A stretch of 28,052 bases of DNA from Enterococcus_E cecorum_B (GTDB lineage Bacteria; Bacillota; Bacilli; Lactobacillales; Enterococcaceae), in assembly GCA_946499615.1 (NCBI GenBank), contig CAMMST010000030.1:1-28052 (forward strand), written 5' to 3'. The notes below the pieces were generated by a model that searched no databases, was not told where the DNA came from, and saw nothing but the letters and a program-made list of their open reading frames with translations. This document shows positions 22,363-28,052 of this stretch, piece by piece (positions within the stretch are counted from its first letter, which is position 1; every line of letters begins with the position of its first letter). A program made the translations under genes and the position numbers.

Positions 22363-25347
22363 ATGATAGAGTATACACTTGAAAATGAGATGGAGCAAAG
22401 ATTAATTCATCAATTAACAAATGGAATTAGCCAATGGAAATACCGTGGGGATATTCATACAGAAGCAGAACTATGGAAAAATTTCTTTAAGATATTAGAA
22501 TCAAATAATACTAAAGCGTTAAATGATCATCCATTAACAGCTCAAGAAAAAGAACAAATCAAAAACCAATTGATGTTTCCTAACTTTTATGAAGCAGCTA
22601 AATGGATTGCTGGTGAAAATGGTATCGCAAAAGTGCAAGTCCAGCGTGAAGATGCAAGTCTAGGTACTATCCGTCTAGAAGTATTGCATCGAAATCATAT
22701 TGCTGGAGGAAAATCGGTCTATGAAGTAGTGAATCAAGTCGTACGTCAAAATCAGCGTGACCGCAGACTAGATGTGACATTATTGATTAATGGATTGCCA
22801 ATGATTCATATCGAGTTAAAAAATCATTCTGCACCATTTATGGATGCTTTCCGTCAAATTCGTAAGTATGACCGTGAAGGAATGTTTCGAGGAATTTATT
22901 CGGCTTTACAAATGTTTGTCGTATCAAATGGAGTAGAAACGAAATATATCGCGGCGGCTAGAGATGGAAAAATCAATGAACAATTCTTAACTGGTTGGGT
23001 GGATAAAAATAATCATCCGGTCAAAGATTTGGTTTCATTTACCGAACATGTCCTTTCAATCCCTTGGGCACATGAGATGGTGATGCAGTATTCAGTGATT
23101 GATGATGAGAAAAAAGCATTAATTATTTTACGCCCTTACCAGGTACATGCGATTGAAGCGGTGAAACAAGCTAGTCGTGAGCAAAAAAGTGGCTATGTTT
23201 GGCATACGACGGGGTCTGGTAAAACGTTGACGAGTTATAAAGTGGCACGAAATTTATTACAAGAACCAACTATTAATAAAACAATCTTTATCGTGGATAG
23301 AAAAGACTTAGATCAGCAAACAACTTCTAGCTTTATGAGTTATGCAGCGAATGATACTGTAGATATTGATGAAACTGAAAATACGGATCATTTGGTCAAA
23401 CGTCTTTCTTCAGATGATCAAACCGTGGTTGTGACGACGATTCAAAAAATCAATACCATGTTGCGAAAATTTGAAGATGGAAAATATGTACGAGAAGCGA
23501 ATAAGATTAAAGATAAAAAAGTGGCTTTTGTTGTGGATGAGTGCCACCGTGCAGTTACGCCACAAGCACAGCATCATATTAAACAATTTATGCGTAAATC
23601 TTTATGGTATGGTTTTACCGGTACACCGATTTTTGCGGAGAATAAGCGCGAACAGATAGGGGATTTAGCACAAACGACGGAAGAACAATACGGTGAAAAG
23701 CTACATGCTTATACAGTTAAAGAAGCTATACATGATAAAGCTGTGTTAGGTTTCCAAATCGAGTATATGACAACTATGCCTGATGTTAAGGAAGAAGATA
23801 TTCCAGATGCAGCCTATGAAAACGAAGAACATATGCTAGCTGTTTTAGACCAAATATTAAACAAATCACAAAATAAATTGGGAATGAAAAATGGTGAAGG
23901 TGAAGCATATGAAGCCATGCTAACGGTAAAAAACATAGCAATGGCACAGAAATATTTCGAGTTACTCGTGAAAATCAAGAATGGTGAAAGTGAATTAAAA
24001 ATTAGTGAACGTACTAAGAAGTTTTTACCAGATTTTCCCAAAATTGCGATTACATACTCGGTCACTGAAAATGATGAAGATAGTCAATCTAATCGTGAAA
24101 AAATGCAAGAAGCTATCGATTACTATAATCAAGAATTTGATACTAAGTTCTCCGTTGATGATTTAGTGAGTTATAATACCAATGTCAATGATCGTTTAGC
24201 AAGAAAACGCGATAGATATAAGATTCGTTCAGAACAATTAGACTTAATTATCGTGGTCAATCGTTTGTTAACAGGGTTTGATGCACCATGTTTATCAACT
24301 TTATTTATTGATCGTAAACCGATGAAGCCACAAGATTTAATTCAAGCATTTAGCCGTACAAATCGTTTGTTTGATAATCATAAAAAGCACGGTCAAATCG
24401 TCACTTTCCAAATGCCTGACAAATTTCAAGAAGCTGTAGATAATGCATTAACTTTATATTCTAGTGGTGGGAAAAATCACGTATTGGCACCAAGTTGGGA
24501 AGAAGAAAAAGCTAACTTTGATGATGTATTAAAAAATCTTAAAAATATCGCACCGACTTCGGATGATACACCAAACATTGATTCAGCTACAGACGAAGAA
24601 TTGCGCAGATTTGCTAAAGCCTTCCAAGAGTTTGATAAATATTTTTCATCGATTCAAGTCTATGCTGATTATGATGAAGAAACTGTCATGCAAGAAGCTC
24701 AATTAACGAAAGAAGAAATTGAAAAGTATGCTGGAAAATATGAAAATGTCCTTGATGAATTAAGACGACGTAAAAAAGACGATGATAATAATGATGATGA
24801 TGAACCATTCGATGTATATTATGAATTAGAAAGCATTCGTACAGATGAAATCAACTATGAATATATTTTACGGTTAATTCAAAGCTTTATTCCTGAAGAG
24901 GATGGTTCTAATAATGAAATGACGGAAAAAGAAGCTAAGGTAATCAGTGGCTATATTGATGATTTGGCGAAACATAATCCTCAATTGGCTGAGTTGATCA
25001 ATCAAATTTGGTTCGAAGTTCAATTAGACCCGGAAAAATATCGTGGAGAATCTATTTCATACTTACTTGAAAAGAAAATTCAAGAAACACAGAATGAAAA
25101 GTTGAAACAAATTGCGAATGATTGGGCTGTATCAGAAGAAGCGCTGGCCTATTATGCAGCGAATTATCGTCCACATATTGATAAACAATTAGGTGAATCT
25201 GAATTACGTAAATCTGGTGACTATAAGAAATATAAAGAATTACACCATGCAGAAGATATCAATCCGATGAAGTATAAGAATCAATTAAAACGTGGCATTA
25301 AAGAAGTTGTTGAAAAGGAAATTTTGCCGTTGCGTACAAGAAAATAG
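22363..25347 (+). CDS. hsdR: Type I restriction enzyme, motor and nuclease subunit HsdR
   Basis: A 994-residue subunit that translocates and cleaves DNA lacking the host methylation pattern. The N-terminal PD-(D/E)xK nuclease has Asp137 (RRLDVTL), Glu151 and Lys153 (HIELKNH). The superfamily 2 motor has Walker A TTGSGKT (282-288), DECH (392-395), a GFTGTPIF motif III, and the late helicase motifs LLTGFDAPCL and IQAFSRTNR. A charged linker and a helical C-terminal domain that contacts the methylase follow. Length and motif order suit the EcoR124I-like (type IC) group. AAAGGGG precedes ATG 22363. No defect is visible, but it needs HsdM and HsdS, and HsdM is not in this window. Confidence 0.95.
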   Translation: MIEYTLENEMEQRLIHQLTNGISQWKYRGDIHTEAELWKNFFKILESNNTKALNDHPLTAQEKEQIKNQLMFPNFYEAAKWIAGENGIAKVQVQREDASLGTIRLEVLHRNHIAGGKSVYEVVNQVVRQNQRDRRLDVTLLINGLPMIHIELKNHSAPFMDAFRQIRKYDREGMFRGIYSALQMFVVSNGVETKYIAAARDGKINEQFLTGWVDKNNHPVKDLVSFTEHVLSIPWAHEMVMQYSVIDDEKKALIILRPYQVHAIEAVKQASREQKSGYVWHTTGSGKTLTSYKVARNLLQEPTINKTIFIVDRKDLDQQTTSSFMSYAANDTVDIDETENTDHLVKRLSSDDQTVVVTTIQKINTMLRKFEDGKYVREANKIKDKKVAFVVDECHRAVTPQAQHHIKQFMRKSLWYGFTGTPIFAENKREQIGDLAQTTEEQYGEKLHAYTVKEAIHDKAVLGFQIEYMTTMPDVKEEDIPDAAYENEEHMLAVLDQILNKSQNKLGMKNGEGEAYEAMLTVKNIAMAQKYFELLVKIKNGESELKISERTKKFLPDFPKIAITYSVTENDEDSQSNREKMQEAIDYYNQEFDTKFSVDDLVSYNTNVNDRLARKRDRYKIRSEQLDLIIVVNRLLTGFDAPCLSTLFIDRKPMKPQDLIQAFSRTNRLFDNHKKHGQIVTFQMPDKFQEAVDNALTLYSSGGKNHVLAPSWEEEKANFDDVLKNLKNIAPTSDDTPNIDSATDEELRRFAKAFQEFDKYFSSIQVYADYDEETVMQEAQLTKEEIEKYAGKYENVLDELRRRKKDDDNNDDDEPFDVYYELESIRTDEINYEYILRLIQSFIPEEDGSNNEMTEKEAKVISGYIDDLAKHNPQLAELINQIWFEVQLDPEKYRGESISYLLEKKIQETQNEKLKQIANDWAVSEEALAYYAANYRPHIDKQLGESELRKSGDYKKYKELHHAEDINPMKYKNQLKRGIKEVVEKEILPLRTRK

Positions 25348-25357
25348 AGAGAGTAAT

Positions 25358-25394
25358 AAAAAGGGAGTTTCTAAAATTCAGAAGCTCTCTTTTT
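25358..25394 (+). terminator. Terminator after hsdR
   Basis: AAAAAGGGAG pairs with CTCTCTTTTT (one G.U) around TTTCTAAAATTCAGAAG, which itself pairs weakly (TCT/AGA). It separates hsdR from the specificity genes, which have their own promoter. Confidence 0.7.
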
Positions 25395-25422
25395 GAAATT
25401 TAAATAAATTACTATAAAGCTA

Positions 25423-25451
25423 TTTACAAAATGTATTTTTGGCAGTATTAT
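25423..25451 (+). promoter_or_regulatory. Promoter of the specificity part of the R-M locus
   Basis: TTTACA (25423-25428), a 17-bp spacer and TATTAT (25446-25451), each one base from consensus. Start near 25459, ahead of the AGGAGGG ribosome site of the 61-residue gene. Confidence 0.6.
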
Positions 25452-25495
25452 AATTGTGTAATTTAGCTAAAATACAAATTAGGAGGGCGAGTAAA

Positions 25496-25681
25496 ATGAA
25501 AATAGAAAAAGAGTTAAAACGAATTTACCAAGAAGTAATGAAGATGGATATGTTGGAATTAAAACGTGCCTACGAAGAAGCTGAAACAGAAGAAGAGTTA
25601 GAGTTATATCGGGATTTGTTTACCTTTAGATTGCGGCAACGTCAAAAGAAGGTAATTAGTCGGAAAGAATTTGTAAGGTGA
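25496..25681 (+). CDS. 61-residue helical protein of the type I R-M locus
   Basis: A small, highly charged protein predicted to be almost all helix: KELKRIYQEVMKMDMLEL, then an acidic stretch ETEEELELYRDLF and a basic tail (RLRQRQKKVISRKEF). The start is ATG 25496 with an excellent AGGAGGG site; a longer frame from 25454 has no ribosome site. I know no function. Its position between hsdR and HsdS-like genes, and the strong expression signals, suggest an accessory or regulatory partner of the R-M enzyme. Confidence 0.7.
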   Translation: MKIEKELKRIYQEVMKMDMLELKRAYEEAETEEELELYRDLFTFRLRQRQKKVISRKEFVR

Positions 25682-25686
25682 AGTAG

Positions 25687-25734
25687 ATGAAAATGAAATG
25701 TACTGAATGGATACCAGATAGCTTTAAAGAATAG
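25687..25734 (+). pseudogene. 15-codon frame ending in an in-frame amber codon, possible 5' remnant
   Basis: ATG 25687, with AGGTGA upstream, encodes MKMKCTEWIPDSFKE and stops at TAG 25732-25734. The next ATG at 25741 is in the same frame, two codons after the stop. WIPDSFKE resembles the opening of some HsdS proteins, so the half-HsdS gene may once have started here and been cut by one base change, or this may be a short leader that couples translation. Confidence 0.3.
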
Positions 25735-25749
25735 AAAAGGATGGTTTAT

Positions 25750-26313
25750 ATGATTCCATTAATAGAAATTGTACATCTTACACAAGGAATGAATACGAGT
25801 AGAGTTTCTTCTGATGTCGATAAATTATATGATCAAAAATCTTTTGAAATTGATGATATGAGTGCAACGAAGCCAAATGAATTATTGTTTGATAAAGAAA
25901 ATGCTGATTTGTATGTGAAACCGGGCGATGTGGTGATTAATAATATGAATCAACGTGCGGCTATTGTTAGTTCAGAAAACCAAGGAAAGTTGTTAACAGG
26001 AAATTTTTTTAAGGTTGATTTTTTGAACCATACGATAGATAAAAGTTACTTTGTTTATTTATATAATGAAAATAGAGAAGTATTAAAAGAAAAAAATAAG
26101 CAGTTACAAGGAACAACCCTGGTACAAAAATTAACTAAATCAGGATTGAATTCATTGTTATTGCCTATGGTGTCATTCGAAAAGCAACAAGAAATCGGTC
26201 AAATATATCTAAAATTACAACAATTGAAAAAGAAGATGTATCAACAAATTGATAATCTTGACCAATTCACAATCCAAATCCTGGAAGGTAAGATAAACTC
26301 TGAAAATAAATGA
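25750..26313 (+). CDS. Stand-alone half-size HsdS-like specificity protein
   Basis: A 187-residue protein with one target-recognition domain (TRD) instead of two. It opens IPLIEIVHLTQGMNTSRV, has the HsdS turn KPGDVVINNMNQRAAIV, and a LPMVSFEKQQEIGQIYLKLQQL helix followed by QIDNLDQFTIQILEGK. This last part is the conserved spacer helix that binds HsdM. A half S subunit can in other systems dimerise to give a symmetric specificity, or act as a modifier; which holds here is unknown. ATG 25750 is chosen because AAAAGG is at proper distance; ATG 25741 is too close. No TRD similarity to the silent cassette downstream is evident. Confidence 0.75.
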   Translation: MIPLIEIVHLTQGMNTSRVSSDVDKLYDQKSFEIDDMSATKPNELLFDKENADLYVKPGDVVINNMNQRAAIVSSENQGKLLTGNFFKVDFLNHTIDKSYFVYLYNENREVLKEKNKQLQGTTLVQKLTKSGLNSLLLPMVSFEKQQEIGQIYLKLQQLKKKMYQQIDNLDQFTIQILEGKINSENK

Positions 26314-26369
26314 AATAACCGAAAACATATGCTTAATTCTGAATAGATATTGCCAATATTGCATGCGTT

Positions 26370-26921
26370 TGGGAACAGCGAAAGTTCAATGAAATTTTTA
26401 CTAAATCCATTATAAATAATACCTTATCCAGGGCGGATTTAACATATGATAAAGGTGGAATTAAAAATATTCATTACGGAGATATATTAACTAAATTTGA
26501 CTACTGCATTTCATCAAATGATTTTCGTCTGCCATCAATTAGTAAAGATGATGATTTTGTTAGTCAGGATGAATTATTAGAAAATGGAGATATTGTAATT
26601 GCTGATACTGCTGAAGACTATACAACTGGTAAGGCTATAGAAATAGTAGATTCCACAAATAAAATTGTTGCAGGACTTCATACTATGGCTTTTAGACCAA
26701 ATACAAAATTTGCTAGTGGATATTTAGGATATTACTTTAATTCTATCCCTTACAGAAAGCAGTTAATAAAATATATTCAAGGTATTAAGGTATTATCAAT
26801 CAGTAAATCAAATATCAACAAGACCTCTTTAACTTTTACTACAAATTATGATGAGCAACTACTAATAAGCAAACTATTATCTAATGTTGAAAAGCTAATT
26901 ACCCTTCATCAGCGTAAGTAA
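26370..26921 (+). pseudogene. Silent hsdS half-cassette (one TRD, no start codon)
   Basis: An open frame of 183 codons begins WEQRKFNEIF and ends LITLHQRK plus TAA. Between are one TRD (YGDILTKFDY, LLENGDIVIADT, TTGKAIEIV) and the helix YDEQLLISKLLSNVEKL. Upstream the frame reaches a TGA at 26347-26349 with no ATG, GTG or TTG in between, and the first internal ATG is at 26685, so it cannot make a normal protein. WEQRK and LHQRK are precisely the conserved edges of TRD modules in complete HsdS proteins. The same DNA, TGGGAACAGCG, recurs at 28001 in the full hsdS gene. It is best read as a donor cassette for recombination. Confidence 0.75.
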
Positions 26922-27033
26922 TAAAATGGAAGTATTACTATATAATAAATGGTATAATCAAATAACAAAGAATTGATTCTTACAACGATATTTTATATTT
27001 TTAATATTTTTACTAGAAAGGAATGCAAGTGGA

Positions 27034-27894
27034 ATGGATAGTGAACTAAAAACATTTGAGGGAAGTCACATTAGATCGATATGGGATGAAGAAAATGAAG
27101 AATGGTATTTTAGTGTAATAGATGTTGTTGCTGTTTTAACTGATAGTAAAAATCCTCGTGACTATTGGTATCGTGTGAAAAAAAGAATGTCGGAAGAAGA
27201 AAAAAGTCAACTGTCGACAATTTGTCGACAGTTGAAATTAGAAGCAACTGACGGAAAAATGAGGGAAACAGATGTTGCTGATATTCAAGGTATATTCCGT
27301 ATTATCCAATCAATACCATCTCCTAAAGCTGAGCCTTTCAAGATGTGGTTGGCGGAAGTTGGTAAGGAAAGAATTGATGAAATAATTGATCCAGAACTTA
27401 CGATTGAACGCGCACTAGAAACTTATGCAAACAAAGGTTATTCAAGAGAGTGGATAAATCAGCGCCTTCAAGCTATTCAAGTAAGAAAAGAGCTTACAGA
27501 CTCTTGGAACAACCACGGAATCAAAGAAGGTAGGGAATATGCAATTTTAACGAATGAAATTTCTAAAGCTTGGAGTGGCATGACTACCCGCGAATATAAA
27601 AACTTCAAAGGATTGAAAAAACAAAATCTGAGAGACAATATGTCAACAACAGAACTAATACTAAATATGCTTGCTGAAACTGCAACTAAAGATATTACTA
27701 ATGTTACTCATCCACAAGGACTTGATGATAATAGAAAAGTAGCAAAGAGAGGTGGAAATGTTGCAAAAGTAGCAAGAGAAACTTTGGAAAATGAGACTGG
27801 AAAACCGGTAATTACTCCAAAAAATGCAATTGATATGTCCAAACTGATTGAAGAAGTTGTAAATATATCTACTGACAATGAAAATGGTGAGTAA
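27034..27894 (+). CDS. BRO-N domain protein (phage antirepressor-like)
   Basis: A 286-residue protein. The N-terminal BRO-N domain is clear: IRSIWDEENEEWYFSVIDVVAVLTDS, RDYWYRVKKRM, LSTICRQLKL, DGKMRETDVADIQ and the IQSIPSPKAEPFKMWLAEVG block (positions about 10-110). The middle has AILTNEISKAWSGMTTREYKNFKGL, and the C-terminal part is polar. BRO-N proteins are DNA-binding antirepressors or regulators in phages and are often found inside type I R-M loci. It lies between the silent cassette and the full hsdS. AGAAAGGA is about 11 nt upstream of ATG 27034. The gene contains a 13-bp perfect palindrome at 27207-27235. Confidence 0.8.
   Translation: MDSELKTFEGSHIRSIWDEENEEWYFSVIDVVAVLTDSKNPRDYWYRVKKRMSEEEKSQLSTICRQLKLEATDGKMRETDVADIQGIFRIIQSIPSPKAEPFKMWLAEVGKERIDEIIDPELTIERALETYANKGYSREWINQRLQAIQVRKELTDSWNNHGIKEGREYAILTNEISKAWSGMTTREYKNFKGLKKQNLRDNMSTTELILNMLAETATKDITNVTHPQGLDDNRKVAKRGGNVAKVARETLENETGKPVITPKNAIDMSKLIEEVVNISTDNENGE
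27207..27235. repeat. Perfect 13-bp inverted repeat inside the BRO-N gene
   Basis: TCAACTGTCGACA (27207-27219) is followed after the spacer ATT by its exact reverse complement TGTCGACAGTTGA (27223-27235). It codes for the conserved part QLSTICRQLK, so it may be a coding coincidence, yet it can form a stable hairpin in mRNA or DNA. Confidence 0.8.
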
Positions 27895-27931
27895 CTATCT
27901 ATTTAAATATGTAATGAAAGGAAAATTGTAA

Positions 27932-28052
27932 ATGAATGAAAAGAAAAAAATGCAACCTAAAGTGAGATTTAGGGAATTTACTGGTGAAAATGCCTCCGAT
28001 TGGGAACAGCGGAAGTTAGGGGAAGTAGCAGATATTATTGGTGGAGGAACAC
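27932..28052 (+). CDS. hsdS: Type I restriction specificity subunit HsdS, 5' end only
   Basis: The first 40 codons of an HsdS subunit, cut by the window edge. It opens MNEKKKMQPKVRFREFTG and continues DWEQRKLGEVADIIGGGT, the standard N-terminus of two-TRD HsdS proteins in Lactobacillales (P-x-R-F-x-x-F-x-x-x-W-E-Q-R-K-L). AAAGGAAAA precedes ATG 27932. Trp24 begins at base 28001, where the DNA becomes identical (11 bp, then 5 of the next 6) with the start of the silent cassette at 26370. It is likely the expressed copy. Confidence 0.85.
   Translation, partial: MNEKKKMQPKVRFREFTGENASDWEQRKLGEVADIIGGGT

Noticed and set aside
26685..26921. 78-codon frame from the internal ATG at 26685 as a separate gene
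   Set aside because: It is the C-terminal half of the HsdS cassette; the reading frame continues upstream as HsdS to 26370 and no ribosome site precedes this ATG.
1..28052. CRISPR array, insertion sequence or prophage
   Set aside because: No regularly spaced repeats, transposase or phage structural genes were found; the BRO-N gene alone does not make a prophage.

Overview
The window reads as a low-GC Firmicute chromosome of the order Lactobacillales, most likely Enterococcus or a close relative. The reasons are AT-rich DNA with strong AGGAGG-type ribosome sites, the rarA - 6S RNA pairing, a DUF3013 - prmA - rsmE - rel - dtd run, a substrate-binding protein fused to its permease, and paired BrnQ carriers. 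The species cannot be named from this sequence alone.

Layout. 1-730: a tRNA-Thr(CGU) and a GNAT acetyltransferase on the minus strand. 732-3379: a tight plus-strand operon ruvA - ruvB - TetR regulator - low-molecular-weight phosphotyrosine phosphatase. 3380-3769: a gene-free stretch with two diverged copies of one module; read on the minus strand each copy looks like a small RNA gene (-10 box, C-rich anti-Shine-Dalgarno segment, terminator). 3770-5113: BrnQ carrier (minus). 5372-8050: a minus-strand amino-acid ABC transporter (ATPase plus fused binding protein/permease) behind a clear lysine riboswitch. 8218-10303: sirtuin, a maltose-acetyltransferase/chorismate-mutase fusion, and the niacin repressor NiaR. 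10353-14853: peptide deformylase (minus), an RsmF-type rRNA methylase, a second BrnQ, UspA (minus) and a small membrane protein (minus). 14945-16531: 6S RNA and rarA (minus). 16703-22225: DUF3013 protein, PrmA, RsmE, an unknown protein, bifunctional (p)ppGpp enzyme Rel, and DTD. 22363-end: an accessory type I restriction-modification locus.

How it works together. Most of the window is housekeeping: Holliday-junction repair, rRNA and ribosomal-protein methylation, stringent response, tRNA proofreading, amino-acid uptake. The accessory part is the last 5.7 kb: hsdR, a 61-residue helical protein, a stand-alone half-size HsdS, a start-less HsdS half-cassette running exactly from WEQRK to LHQRK, a BRO-N antirepressor-like gene, and the first 40 codons of a full HsdS that repeats the same WEQRK DNA. 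That is the architecture of a specificity-switching locus; hsdM and any recombinase would lie beyond the right edge. The observations most worth a second look are the tandem small-RNA module at 3380-3700, the silent HsdS cassette, the acetyltransferase-chorismate mutase fusion, and the lysine riboswitch that predicts the substrate of the ABC transporter.
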